Assembly: GCA_958347955.1 (NCBI GenBank)
Contig: CATVXH010000014.1
Coordinates: 1-53,511 of the forward strand
DNA from: an uncultured Sutterella sp.
Lineage (GTDB): Bacteria > Pseudomonadota > Gammaproteobacteria > Burkholderiales > Burkholderiaceae_F
Reading direction: 5' to 3'
DNA length: 53,511 nucleotides
A program made the position numbers and the translations under genes. The first letter of the stretch is position 1. Every line of letters starts with the position of its first letter. Positions 1 through 8,200 of this stretch are shown piece by piece. A model generated the notes under the pieces. That model worked only from the letters and a program-made list of their open reading frames with translations. It ran no database searches and was not told the DNA's origin.

Positions 1-325
1 CGCAAGCGTAGTAATCAAGGAAAAAGAGGCTTTTGGCGCCTTGCACGAGAATATCATTAACACTCATGCCGACCAAGTCTTGACCTACGGTGTCATGACG
101 GCCGAGCGTAAATGCAAGCTTTAATTTGGTGCCCACGCCATCGGTACCGGTTACCAAAACCGGGTTCTTATATTCTTTGGAAATTTCGAACATTGCGCCG
201 AAACCGCCGACACTGGCTAAGACGCCGGGGATCATTGTGCGCTTGGCGAGCGGTTTGATTCGTTCGACCAGTTCATCACCGGCGTCAATATCCACACCGG
301 CAGCAGCGTAAGAAAGTTGAGTCAT
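1..325 (-). CDS. purM: Phosphoribosylformylglycinamidine cyclo-ligase (partial, N-terminus only)
   Basis: The first 108 codons of PurM are on the reverse strand; the rest lies beyond the left edge. PurM closes the imidazole ring in purine synthesis, turning FGAM into AIR with ATP, in the cytosol. The start is the ATG at 325-323, giving MTQLSYAAAGVDIDAGDEL. The typical segment GTDGVGTKLKLAF follows, and further on VGQDLVGMSVNDIL, which belongs to the conserved ATP/metal-binding part of the AIR-synthase fold. The gene is divergent from hda, as in many Burkholderiales, but the permease gene often found between them is absent. Confidence 0.93.
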   Translation of the reverse strand, partial: MTQLSYAAAGVDIDAGDELVERIKPLAKRTMIPGVLASVGGFGAMFEISKEYKNPVLVTGTDGVGTKLKLAFTLGRHDTVGQDLVGMSVNDILVQGAKSLFFLDYYAC

Positions 326-422
326 GTCAGTTACCCAAAAAAGGTGAAGGTGGCGGTACACTTGTGTATCCGCGTTAATCTAAGCATTTTAGCAAGGCTC
401 AATTAGCTTTACGTCAAGATAT

Positions 423-1070
423 ATGTTGTGTGAACAGTTGCCTTTGGACATTGTGATGGAACCGGCCGCAACGCTCGACAATTTTGTTGTCGGGGAGAAC
501 GCTGGCGCTTTGACGTGCCTGCGGCAAATGCTTCAAACGGGCGAGCCCCAACTGGTTTATTTGTGGGGAGAATCAGGTGTCGGTAAAACTCATCTGGCTT
601 TGGCTATGGGTTTGCAAGACTTCGATGTGCCGGAGTTCTCATCAGAACGCCTTCGTTATGCTGTCGATGATATTGACACGTTAACGGAAGATGGCTTGGA
701 TCGGCTATTCGCTTTGATAAACGAGGTGAGGATTCATCCCGGAGCAACATTGGTGATGACGGGGAAAAGGTCTCCCGCGGAAAAGTTTGTCCGCCCCGAT
801 ATTTGCACACGCCTGACGTGGGGCGCTGTGTTTCAGATCAAGGCGTTGCAGGGTGAAATGTGGCAGGCTCTTGCCGCGCAGGCTAAAGATCGTGGCATTG
901 AAGTGACTGTCGAGGCTGAAAATTGGATGAAAAATTTTCTTCCTCGAAACATTAAGACGCTCTCTCATCTCTTAAGTGAAATTGATCGTGAGCTCTTGGC
1001 GAAAAAGAAAGCATCGGTTACAGTGCCGGCACTTAAGGCTTGGCTTGCCAAGCATGGAGAACATCTTTGA
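423..1070 (+). CDS. hda: Hda, DnaA regulatory inactivator (AAA+ family)
   Basis: A 215-residue DnaA-related AAA+ protein. In the family, Hda bound to the DNA-loaded sliding clamp stimulates hydrolysis of DnaA-bound ATP and so prevents re-initiation. A clamp-binding-like motif EQLPLD is at residues 4-9, close to the QL-x-LPL of E. coli Hda. Walker A GESGVGKTH is near residues 50-58, a Walker-B-like DDID near 82-85, and the RLTWG segment matches the SRLDWG region of E. coli Hda. The C-terminal RNIKTLSHLLSEID resembles the sensor-2 region. The next gene starts inside its stop codon, which suggests coupling. Initiation is at ATG 423. Confidence 0.92.
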   Translation: MLCEQLPLDIVMEPAATLDNFVVGENAGALTCLRQMLQTGEPQLVYLWGESGVGKTHLALAMGLQDFDVPEFSSERLRYAVDDIDTLTEDGLDRLFALINEVRIHPGATLVMTGKRSPAEKFVRPDICTRLTWGAVFQIKALQGEMWQALAAQAKDRGIEVTVEAENWMKNFLPRNIKTLSHLLSEIDRELLAKKKASVTVPALKAWLAKHGEHL

Positions 1071-1753
1071 AATTAGCCGTTTTTGATATGGATGGCACAC
1101 TCATGCCGATTGACGTGGGTGTCGTGTGGGTGAATTTTCTGGCAAAGCATAGCGGAGAGGATCTAACCGCGGAGTTGGAGCTTTGCAGACGCTATCTTGA
1201 TGACTACCGCCACGGGTGCTTTCAAGTCGAGCCTTTCATGTTTTTCCACATGCGACTTTTGGCTCGATTCTCAAGAAAAAATATTGATCGCTTAAGAGAC
1301 CGTTTTGTCGCAGAGGTGATTAAACCCAATGTGATGCCGGCGGCTCTCAGTCTTGTTGAATCGATGAGAGAGTCAGGCTATAAACTGTTGATGGTTACCG
1401 GAACTAACGCATTTATCTCGGGGCCGGTAGCTGAAATTTTTGGGATCGAAGATTTGCTGGCGACAAAGCCAGTCTGCGACTCTCGTGGGGAATTTACGGG
1501 GGAATTCACGGGCGGTTTTTGTTATGGTCATCATAAAGTGGATCGTCTGAAAGATTTTTGCAAACTTCATGGTGTGCCACTGAGTCAGCTGTCGGAAAGT
1601 GTGACTTATACAGACTCCATTACCGACTTACCCTTGCTACAATTCGTCGAATCTTTTAACGGTCATGTTGTCGCGACCAATCCGGATCCCCTACTAAAAG
1701 AACAAGCGCAAAAAAGCGGGTGGGCAATTTTAACGCTCTTTAATCGAGCGTAA
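1067..1753 (+). CDS. HAD-superfamily subfamily IB phosphatase (PSPase/CicA-like)
   Basis: A 228-residue HAD hydrolase. I chose the TTG at 1067 because it overlaps the hda stop as TTGA, has GGAGA at 1055-1059 in front, and starts the protein directly at KLAVFDMDGTL. A further in-frame TTG at 1040 would add nine residues with no family support. Motif I is DMDGT (nucleophile Asp about residue 7), motif II is in LLMVTGTNAF, and motif III is TDSITDLPLL. The cap insertion and the overall pattern fit the serine-phosphatase-like IB group. In related genomes this gene sits between hda and pcnB. The substrate is unknown. Confidence 0.85.
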   Translation: MKLAVFDMDGTLMPIDVGVVWVNFLAKHSGEDLTAELELCRRYLDDYRHGCFQVEPFMFFHMRLLARFSRKNIDRLRDRFVAEVIKPNVMPAALSLVESMRESGYKLLMVTGTNAFISGPVAEIFGIEDLLATKPVCDSRGEFTGEFTGGFCYGHHKVDRLKDFCKLHGVPLSQLSESVTYTDSITDLPLLQFVESFNGHVVATNPDPLLKEQAQKSGWAILTLFNRA

Positions 1754-1791
1754 ACCTATGATTTCGGAGTGCTCGCCTTCAAGGATGGACA

Positions 1792-3348
1792 ATGTTTAAG
1801 AGCATTATTGCTTACACTAAAGAGCTGTTTTCATCTTCAAAATCCAATAAACCTTCTGACAAATTTGTCAAAACGCCTCGCATTATTGAGCGTGATGAGC
1901 ACGGGATTGATAAACGTCTCGTGAGTTTAGAAGCTATCCGAACGGTGAGAAATCTGCAACGAGCCGGCTATGAAGCGTATGTGGTGGGTGGCGCAGTCCG
2001 TGATCTTTTGCTAGGTGTGACCCCTAAAGACTTTGACGTCGTAACCGATGCGACTCCGGAGCAGGTAAAACGCTGTCAAAAGCGCGCCATTATTATCGGA
2101 AAACGTTTTCGCCTTGTGCACGTAATGTTTGGCAGAGAAAAGATTGAATGCTCAACTTTTCGCGCTTTGGAAGGTGCCGGGGTTCGCAAGGATAAATTCG
2201 GACGAGTGATTTCCGATAATGTGTTTGGTGAGATGTGGGAAGACGCCGCCAGGCGAGATTTCACCATCAATGCTCTGTATTACAACCCCACGACCGAACA
2301 GTTGATTGATTATCACAATGGCATGCAGGATATCCTCGATGGCGTGGTCAGAATGATCGGGGATCCAGAGGGACGTTACCGAGAGGATCCGGTACGCATG
2401 TTGCGAGCCGTTCGAATTGCTTCAAAGCTTAAATTCAGTATTGATCCGGCAACGCTGGAACCGATTAGCCGGCTGGCGCCATTGTTGGCCAATGTGCCGG
2501 AGGCTCGTCTTTTTGACGAAGCGGTGAAATTGCTTACATGTGGTCGAGCCATTGATTGCATGGAACAGCTTCGTAAGTTGGGACTTTACCGCAACGTTAT
2601 TCCTCTCTTAGAGGTCGCTTTAAAGGAACAGAAAGGTGAGCGTTTCCTGATGTTAGCCATGAAGCGAACAGACGAGCGTATTGCTATCGGTAAAAAGGTT
2701 TCACCGGCGTTTTTATTTGCCACATTGTTATGGCCTTTAACCTATCGTCATTTTGAAGAGCGAATCGCACGGGGAGAAAGTCAGATTCAAGCAATGATCG
2801 AAGCTGGTCGCTATGTGCTTGATAAGCAGTGTGAGAAACTGGCCATTCAAAAGCGTTTTGTTGAAGACATCCTTACGATTTGGGTGCTGCAGATAAAACT
2901 TCTGCGTCGCGGTACAAAATCTGCCATGGGTTTATTAAATATCCCGAAATTCCGAGCAGGTTACGACTTCATGCTATTGCGAAGCCAATTGGAATTTGTC
3001 GATCCGGATATTGTCCAGTGGTGGACTACATTCCAAGAAGTTGATGAAGAAACCCGTTTAGCAATGATCCGTGAACAGGCGGCGGCCAATGCTCAAGCAA
3101 GAAAACCCAAGAGAGGGGAGCCAAAAAGACCTACAAAGGCGCAAATTAAAAAGCAATTGTTACTTGAAGCAGACAGTTGGCAGCTGGTGCGAGATTTAAG
3201 CGGTACAGCCGGAGGCGAATCCATGATTGATTTAATCGATGATGAAGGCGCTGCTGTTGAGGATTCAGGTCTGGCATCCAAGAAATCACGCCCCAAACGC
3301 CGTCGCCAAACTTCGGTTCGTCGCAAGAGAGTCCAAAGCGAGGATTGA
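1792..3348 (+). CDS. pcnB: Poly(A) polymerase I
   Basis: A 518-residue nucleotidyltransferase that adds A-tails to the 3' ends of RNA to promote decay. GGAVRDLLLG followed by KDFDVVTDATPEQV (about residues 65-90) carries the DxD catalytic aspartates. RRDFTINALYYN and the REDPVRMLRAVRIASKL segment are typical of the tRNA nucleotidyltransferase/PcnB superfamily. The long C-terminal extension with a basic tail (KKSRPKRRR, about 500-508) distinguishes PcnB from CCA-adding enzymes and probably binds RNA. AAGGA lies just before the ATG at 1792. folK starts at the base after the stop codon, so the two are probably cotranscribed. Confidence 0.94.
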   Translation: MFKSIIAYTKELFSSSKSNKPSDKFVKTPRIIERDEHGIDKRLVSLEAIRTVRNLQRAGYEAYVVGGAVRDLLLGVTPKDFDVVTDATPEQVKRCQKRAIIIGKRFRLVHVMFGREKIECSTFRALEGAGVRKDKFGRVISDNVFGEMWEDAARRDFTINALYYNPTTEQLIDYHNGMQDILDGVVRMIGDPEGRYREDPVRMLRAVRIASKLKFSIDPATLEPISRLAPLLANVPEARLFDEAVKLLTCGRAIDCMEQLRKLGLYRNVIPLLEVALKEQKGERFLMLAMKRTDERIAIGKKVSPAFLFATLLWPLTYRHFEERIARGESQIQAMIEAGRYVLDKQCEKLAIQKRFVEDILTIWVLQIKLLRRGTKSAMGLLNIPKFRAGYDFMLLRSQLEFVDPDIVQWWTTFQEVDEETRLAMIREQAAANAQARKPKRGEPKRPTKAQIKKQLLLEADSWQLVRDLSGTAGGESMIDLIDDEGAAVEDSGLASKKSRPKRRRQTSVRRKRVQSED

Positions 3349-3840
3349 ATGAAAAAAGCTTTTATAGCGCTTGGAGCAAATCTTGGTGATGCTCATAAGG
3401 CTTTGCACGATGTAATTGTTCGAATTGACGCTCAAGAAGGAATCTCTGTCAAAGAGGCTTCTTCTTTTTATAAGACGACTCCAATTGATTCTGATGGGCC
3501 GGATTACATAAACGCAGTCATCGAGGTACAAACTGATCTTTCACCAGAAACGCTATTGCGGGTATTACTGTCAATTGAAAAAGAATTCGGCAGAGTTCGT
3601 CCGGTTGGAATTCATAACGCTCCTCGTCTGATGGACTTGGATCTGCTGCTCTACAGTGACTATGTCAGCAATACCGAGTTTTTAACTTTACCGCATCCGA
3701 GAATGCACGAAAGGGCCTTTGTATTGGTTCCGCTTTGTGAGATCGCGCCGGAGGTGGAAATCCCCGGTAAGGGGCTGGCAAAGAGCTACTTGCCACTTGT
3801 AAAAGGGCAAGGAATTGAGAAAATGGCGTCAATTGAATGA
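3349..3840 (+). CDS. folK: 2-amino-4-hydroxy-6-hydroxymethyldihydropteridine pyrophosphokinase
   Basis: A 163-residue HPPK, which transfers pyrophosphate from ATP to hydroxymethyl-dihydropterin in folate synthesis. The start IALGANLGDAHKAL, the YKTTPIDSDGPDYINAV region, and the metal/ATP signature PRLMDLDLLLY followed by LPHPRMHERAFVL are all present and in the family order. Length is normal. It begins directly after the pcnB stop (TGA then ATG), the pcnB-folK arrangement common in proteobacteria, and is the last gene of the hda-side cluster before the tRNA promoter. Confidence 0.95.
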   Translation: MKKAFIALGANLGDAHKALHDVIVRIDAQEGISVKEASSFYKTTPIDSDGPDYINAVIEVQTDLSPETLLRVLLSIEKEFGRVRPVGIHNAPRLMDLDLLLYSDYVSNTEFLTLPHPRMHERAFVLVPLCEIAPEVEIPGKGLAKSYLPLVKGQGIEKMASIE

Positions 3841-3908
3841 AGATAGTTGAGAAATAAAGGGATGATATTGTTTTTTAAATGATTGATAAAAAAACCTCAG
3901 AAAAAGAT

Positions 3909-3936
3909 TTGACAAGAGAAATAACTTCGGTATAAT
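3909..3936 (+). promoter_or_regulatory. Consensus sigma70 promoter for the tRNA pair
   Basis: A perfect -35 TTGACA at 3909-3914 and a perfect -10 TATAAT at 3931-3936 are separated by 16 bp. The expected start site is about 15 bases before the tRNA-Val 5' end. Both boxes matching consensus fits the strong expression expected of tRNA operons. Confidence 0.88.
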
Positions 3937-3958
3937 TCCAATCCTCGCTTGATTAAGC

Positions 3959-4033
3959 GCGCGGTTAGCTCAGCGGTAGAGCACTGCCTTCACACGGCAG
4001 GGGTCACAGGTTCGAACCCTGTATCGCGCACCA
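3959..4033 (+). tRNA. tRNA-Val (anticodon CAC)
   Basis: The cloverleaf folds completely. Acceptor GCGCGGU pairs with AUCGCGC (4023-4029, one G-U). The D arm is GCUC/GAGC, the anticodon stem CUGCC/GGCAG with loop UUCACAC and anticodon CAC at 3991-3993, and the T arm ACAGG/CCUGU with loop UUCGAAC. CCA is encoded at 4031-4033. It reads GUG codons. Confidence 0.96.
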
Positions 4034-4058
4034 GTAAGAAGCGGTGACAATTTAAAAT

Positions 4059-4143
<85 letters not shown>

Positions 4144-4154
4144 TTTCGATGATG

Positions 4155-4178
4155 GCACGTTTTCAGCGTGCTTTTTTT
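4155..4178 (+). terminator. Rho-independent terminator of the tRNA operon
   Basis: Stem GCACG (4155-4159) pairs with CGTGC (4167-4171) around a 7-base loop and is followed by seven T residues (4172-4178), 12 bases after the tRNA-Leu CCA. Confidence 0.88.
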
Positions 4179-4195
4179 GTATCTGAAAACAATTT

Positions 4196-4218
4196 GAGTG
4201 CGCCCATAGGACGCACTC
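4196..4218 (-). terminator. Hairpin downstream of the reverse-strand exported-protein gene
   Basis: GAGTGCG (4196-4202) and CGCACTC (4212-4218) form a 7-bp stem with a 9-base loop. It lies 33 bases past the stop of the reverse-strand gene ending at 4251, but the trailing T tract is weak, so it may be a poor terminator or a processing hairpin. Confidence 0.5.
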
Positions 4219-4250
4219 CTGGAATCTTTTAGATACTGAATTCCTCTTTG

Positions 4251-4651
4251 TTAGTGTCTGGGATCTTTGCGTCTTTCATCATTGCGTTTATCTTTACGCT
4301 TATCATTGCGGCGCTTATTGTCACGACGTTCATCCTTGCGAGCTTGGCGCTTGTCATCTTTCTTCTTGCCGTAACGCTTTTCGCGCCAGTCACGGCCGGA
4401 TTTTTCTTCGTTATAGCGCCATTGCATTTCTTTCCGCCACTCGTCACGAGTGTAGCGTTTGTTGTTTTCTCGATCGTAGTAGTGTTTGCCGTCCCATTTG
4501 GCGTCATCACGGTGACGTTCGAAAAAGTCTCGTTCTTTCTGATCTTTAATATCGCCTAATAAATCTTTAAAGAAGTCGCCATGGCCGCAAGAGTCTCTGT
4601 TGCCGCGCTTCCCAATAAGGCTGCTAGAAACATTCGTCTTGAGATAGTCAT
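4251..4651 (-). CDS. Small exported, highly charged protein read in two frames (possible -1 frameshift or broken gene)
   Basis: Not recognised. A strong GGAGGT ribosome site precedes the ATG at 4651-4649. That frame encodes a signal-peptide-like start, MTISRRMFLAALLGSAATE (residues 1-19, twin Arg at 5-6, Ala-rich end), but stops at 4558-4556 after 31 codons. The -1 frame is open from before this point to the TAA at 4251-4253 and encodes a Lys/Arg/Asp/Glu-rich body (DFFERHRDD, KHYYDRENNKRY, EWRKEMQWRY). The heptamer T TTA AAG (4565-4571), in phase for -1 slippage, lies six bases before the early stop. Slippage there would give a continuous protein of about 133 residues. The alternatives are a real 1-base indel or a sequencing error. 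Calling the long frame alone, from TTG 4673, loses the signal peptide. Confidence 0.55.
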
Positions 4652-4824
4652 AGTCACCTCCCGTAGTCAACAAACTGTTGACCTTATGTTTCTATCATAG
4701 TCTTTTTGCGTCGATAGATAGGGGATAAGCGTTAGAAGAGTAGAGATCTTTGTAAATCCCTATTGTGAAAAAATGACGACAGCGACATACTGTTCTTGAT
4801 AGTTTCTTAAATTACAAAGATCAT

Positions 4825-5799
4825 ATGTCGGACAGAAGAAACTTTTTAAAAAAATCGTTTGGGACTGCGTTCTTGATCGGCGCGGTGCACGCCAAAGAAG
4901 CACAAGCAGAACCGTCTTCATCTCAATGGGTAAGCATTATTGATTTGGATCTATGCGACGGTTGTGTCGGATCTGAGATTCCTGATTGCGTGGCAGCTTG
5001 CAGACAACACAATAAAGAACGTTTCCCGGAGCCGAAAAAACCGTTGAAGCCATATTGGCCTCAGAAGATATTTGAAGATTTTTCCGATCAGCGTGACAGG
5101 ATTGATCGTCTGACGCCATATAACTGGCTCTATGTTGAGAAAGTGATTTTGGAGGACGGAAAAACTGTTTTTGCCCCGAGGCGCTGCATGCATTGCTTCG
5201 ATGCGCCTTGCCGAAAAATTTGTCCTTTCGGTGCAATTGATCGCTCAAAGGAAGGCGCTTTGCAAATCAATCCCGAAGTTTGCTTTGGCGGGGCTAAATG
5301 CCGTGATGTGTGTCCTTGGCAAGTGCCTCAACGCCAGGCGGGTGTCGGGCTTTATTTGGATGTGGCTCCAAAGTTTGCGGGCGGAGGAGTGATGTACAAG
5401 TGCAATTTTTGTGCCGACAGCTTACGAAAAGGCGAAGAGCCTCTTTGCAGTCTCAATTGTCCTAAAAAAGCGATGATCTTTTTACCTCTTAAAGAGGCAA
5501 TTGAAAAACTTCGTCAAATTGCAGCGGGCCGCCTGGTGTATGGACTTAATGAGAATGGCGGCACGGCAACTTGGTATGTCAGTTCAGTTCCTTTTGAGAA
5601 GATTCAGGCGGCGATGTTAAAAACAAAAAGGATACCGGACAACGATGGCAGACCAGGATTTCCCAGTGTCAATCCTGAGCTTGAAAATTCATTTAATTGG
5701 GCGGCGGCGACTCTAGTTGCGCCCGTTGCAGCCGTTGGACTCGCCTATTTAATCGCACGGCGCAATAAAAAGAGAAATAAAACGAAAACGGGGGATTGA
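4825..5799 (+). CDS. Tat-exported four-cluster 4Fe-4S ferredoxin subunit (FdnH/HybA-like)
   Basis: A 324-residue electron-transfer subunit. The N-terminus RRNFLKKSFGTAFLIGA is a twin-arginine signal. Four cysteine groups follow: CDGC...CVAAC (about 44-60), CMHCFDAPCRKICP (about 121-134), CFGGAKCRDVCP (about 153-164) and CNFC...CSLNCP (about 190-212). This is the pattern of formate dehydrogenase beta or hydrogenase HybA subunits. A C-terminal membrane segment (AAATLVAPVAAVGLAYLIA) is followed by a basic end, so the clusters should face the periplasm. The cytochrome b gene follows directly. No molybdopterin catalytic subunit is adjacent, so the electron donor is unknown. Confidence 0.82.
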   Translation: MSDRRNFLKKSFGTAFLIGAVHAKEAQAEPSSSQWVSIIDLDLCDGCVGSEIPDCVAACRQHNKERFPEPKKPLKPYWPQKIFEDFSDQRDRIDRLTPYNWLYVEKVILEDGKTVFAPRRCMHCFDAPCRKICPFGAIDRSKEGALQINPEVCFGGAKCRDVCPWQVPQRQAGVGLYLDVAPKFAGGGVMYKCNFCADSLRKGEEPLCSLNCPKKAMIFLPLKEAIEKLRQIAAGRLVYGLNENGGTATWYVSSVPFEKIQAAMLKTKRIPDNDGRPGFPSVNPELENSFNWAAATLVAPVAAVGLAYLIARRNKKRNKTKTGD

Positions 5800-5801
5800 C
5801 A

Positions 5802-6434
5802 ATGAAAGTTTTTCGACAGACTCTTCGTAATCGTTTGGTTCATTGGGGAATCGCTTTGTCGTGTTTTGGTTTGATAGTGACCGGTATTTTGCAAATGCCC
5901 GTGGCAAAGCGTTATGGAATAACCTTAATTTTCCCCTCGACGGCTGATTTTTTCGTGACCTTGCCCTGGCATTACGCTTTCGCAGTGGTCTTCACTTTTC
6001 TGTGTATTTTCCATGTTGTGGTTCACGCCATGGAAGGCTCTTTTGACATTGTGCCTAAAAAAGGGGATTTTACTAAAAGCATTCAAATCATAAAAGCACT
6101 ATTAACTGGAAAGGAAGAGCCGCCATCAGAAAAATACCTCCCTGAGCAGCGCTTGGCTTGGGCGGCTTTTGCTGTTGTTTTTGCGCTTCTCATTGTGACC
6201 GGACTATTAAAAACATTGAAAAACATTCCTGGTATCGAATTCGCTGACCCGACGCTTTTTTGGTTAGCTCAACTTCATAATTTGGGGATGATTCTGGCTA
6301 TTGTTCTCTTTTTGGGTCATATGGCTGCCTTTATTTTCAAAGCGAACCGATTTTTAATTCCGGCGATGTTTACCGGTTACGTAGACGCACAATACGCCAA
6401 ACACAGGCATAAGCTGTGGAAAATTGATAAGTAG
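5802..6434 (+). CDS. Membrane cytochrome b subunit (FdnI/FdhI-like gamma subunit)
   Basis: A 210-residue integral membrane protein with about four hydrophobic spans. Candidate haem ligands sit in or near membrane segments: His14, His57, His71, His75 and the later QLHNLG and LGHMA histidines, as in formate dehydrogenase gamma subunits. It would pass electrons between the periplasmic ferredoxin subunit and the quinone pool. ATG 5802 is preferred over TTG 5796: it lies two bases after the upstream stop and has GGGGGA at good spacing. The pair looks like the beta-gamma module of a formate-dehydrogenase-type enzyme without its alpha subunit nearby. Confidence 0.8.
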   Translation: MKVFRQTLRNRLVHWGIALSCFGLIVTGILQMPVAKRYGITLIFPSTADFFVTLPWHYAFAVVFTFLCIFHVVVHAMEGSFDIVPKKGDFTKSIQIIKALLTGKEEPPSEKYLPEQRLAWAAFAVVFALLIVTGLLKTLKNIPGIEFADPTLFWLAQLHNLGMILAIVLFLGHMAAFIFKANRFLIPAMFTGYVDAQYAKHRHKLWKIDK

Positions 6435-6450
6435 TCGTCCGACAATACAA

Positions 6451-6480
6451 TTTGAGCCGTTTCTGATGAAACGGCTCAAA
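6451..6480. repeat. Perfect inverted repeat between convergent genes
   Basis: TTTGAGCCGTTT (6451-6462) and AAACGGCTCAAA (6469-6480) form a 12-bp perfect stem with a 6-base loop, between the cytochrome b gene and the convergent M20 peptidase gene. The T-rich arm is on the 5' side and there is no trailing T run on either strand, so it is not a textbook intrinsic terminator. A role in 3'-end stabilisation for both mRNAs is possible. Confidence 0.7.
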
Positions 6481-6486
6481 AAGTGG

Positions 6487-7752
6487 TTAAACCAACGTAT
6501 CTCCCAGTGCTTTGATTCTGTCATCAAGCCCAGCCAAAGCTAAAAGCAACAAGATTGATTTTTGTTCACAGGCTTCAACACCGGTAGGGTCAAACCACTC
6601 GTTAAGAGTGTGGGTGCCGTATTCACGACCTCCTCGACCGAGGCAGACACCCGGAATGCCTTTTGCCAAAGCCATATTGGTGTTGGTGCAACCGCCGGGT
6701 TTCAAACAAGGCTCAATGCCTAACGCTTTAGTGACCACTTCTGTAGTCTGGATCATTCTGCAGTCATTGGCTTGGCTACCGGCCGGAGTATCTAATTCTT
6801 TTTCATAATTTACCTTAATTAGACCTGGAGTACCTTTACGGTCGTTTTCAAGTTTTGCTCCCAATTCGAACGCCTGGATCATTTTCTCGCTTAATCGATC
6901 CAATTCTTTTTGACTGTTTGAGCGAGCATTGATTTTGAAAGTGCACTTTTGCGCAATTCCGTGAATAGCTTGTCCACCCTCAATAAGGCTGACCGTGACT
7001 GTAGTTTTGGGGTCAGAAGGCACATCAATGTCAGCGATCAAGGCCGCGGCTCTGCTTGCAGCGTGTATCGCACTGGGCATTTGACTGGCTGTCCATGCAT
7101 GACCACCCGGCCCGGTGAATGTCACACGCCAGTCCACCATTCCGGTGGCGTTCGCATAGAAAACGTTGTTACTTGGACCGTCAATGGAGATAGCCGCTAA
7201 TACATCGGTTTTACCGTCAAGGCTATCCAAAAGAGTCTTCATGCCGAGCATGCCGCCGAGCCCCTCTTCACAGACAGTAGCTGCGATGATGATGTCATGA
7301 TAAGGTCGAAGTCCCGTTTTTTTGAGTGCGCTAAAGACGGCAAGGTTGGCGGCTATTGCGCGAGTGTCATCGCAGATACCGGGACAATGAATAAGTCCTT
7401 CCTCGTCAACGGTAATGCCTTTGACATCTCCAAACGAAAAGACCGTATCCAGGTGGCCTTCAAGAAGAATGGATTTACCGGTATTGCCCACGCCCGGCCA
7501 AACGCCCCAAACATTGAAATGGTCATCGATAACGACATCTTCTAGACCTGCTTCTCGTAAAAGATCGGCATATCTTTTCGCCTTTTTTTCTTCGTGGAAA
7601 GTTGGCGCCTCAATAAGGGTCAATTCTTTTTGAATTTCAATGGTTTTAGGTAAATTATTTTTGACAAAGTGCAGAGCCTCTTGAACATCATTTTGTTTAA
7701 GGAGATTTTCAACGGTTTGCTGGATATCTTGATCATATTCGTTCTTATTCAT
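6487..7752 (-). CDS. M20-family metallopeptidase
   Basis: A 421-residue zinc exopeptidase/amidohydrolase of the M20 clan. The metal and catalytic motifs are in order: GHLDTV (His ligand and catalytic-support Asp), CDDTR (bridging Asp), CEEG (catalytic base Glu and Glu ligand), ISIDGP, and a final GTHTLNEWF with the last His ligand. The GPGGHAWTA segment marks the dimerisation domain. The substrate is uncertain: the order resembles PepT/ArgE-like aminoacyl hydrolases and no neighbour indicates a pathway. AAGGA precedes ATG 7752. The gene is reverse-strand and appears monocistronic. Confidence 0.83.
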   Translation of the reverse strand: MNKNEYDQDIQQTVENLLKQNDVQEALHFVKNNLPKTIEIQKELTLIEAPTFHEEKKAKRYADLLREAGLEDVVIDDHFNVWGVWPGVGNTGKSILLEGHLDTVFSFGDVKGITVDEEGLIHCPGICDDTRAIAANLAVFSALKKTGLRPYHDIIIAATVCEEGLGGMLGMKTLLDSLDGKTDVLAAISIDGPSNNVFYANATGMVDWRVTFTGPGGHAWTASQMPSAIHAASRAAALIADIDVPSDPKTTVTVSLIEGGQAIHGIAQKCTFKINARSNSQKELDRLSEKMIQAFELGAKLENDRKGTPGLIKVNYEKELDTPAGSQANDCRMIQTTEVVTKALGIEPCLKPGGCTNTNMALAKGIPGVCLGRGGREYGTHTLNEWFDPTGVEACEQKSILLLLALAGLDDRIKALGDTLV

Positions 7753-8200
7753 GGCGATTGTCCTTACAGAAAAAAGGCGAAAAATCCGTCATGGCCGATG
7801 AAGTCACCGCCTTGATTTTTTAATCTGAGCTACAAAAAGCCAGCAGTGGAATCGAACCAGTAAGATGCTATCGTCAGGAACCATCTTACTGTGTCAAACT
7901 TTACTACCAAATAGGATGCTCCATACCTTAGGTTTGAAACAAGTCGCAATAACCTAATGTTTTTCTACTAGATTTAGAAAAATCTAGAATAATTGAAATT
8001 GCTAAAAAAGACCCTTAAAGGCCCTATTTCTTATCACTGGTATAAACATATTTAAAACGTGAAGGCTCAATATTCGAGATTGCCATATTGACAGGACTAA
8101 GTTTGAAACCAAGCCGACAAATGCAAAATGGTTTGAAATCGATAATTTTTCTATGAAAAGCAACGCTGCAAATTGAAATAGCTACAGACATTTGTAACTA
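7753..8200. other. Non-coding gap with several inverted repeats
   Basis: I find no convincing gene here. Inverted repeats are visible: CAGTAAGATG/CATCTTACTG (7858-7867 and 7882-7891, 14-base loop), CTAGATTT/AAATCTAG (7968-7975 and 7980-7987, AGAA loop) and TTAGGTT/AACCTAA (7929-7935 and 7951-7957). On the reverse strand a GGTTCGATTCC stretch (about 7849-7859) resembles a tRNA T arm and TTTGGTAG further upstream resembles a D arm, but no full cloverleaf forms. The region should hold the peptidase promoter and perhaps an untranslated RNA. Confidence 0.5.

Noticed and set aside
4248..4559. A 103-residue hydrophobic open frame on the forward strand
   Set aside because: It is the antisense shadow of the Lys/Arg/Asp-rich coding sequence; reversed charged codons give a run of hydrophobic residues. 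There is no ribosome site.
7835..7925. Reverse-strand tRNA (T-arm-like GGTTCGATTCC with a D-arm-like TTTGGTAG)
   Set aside because: Acceptor strands do not pair and no anticodon arm forms, so it is at most a degraded fragment.
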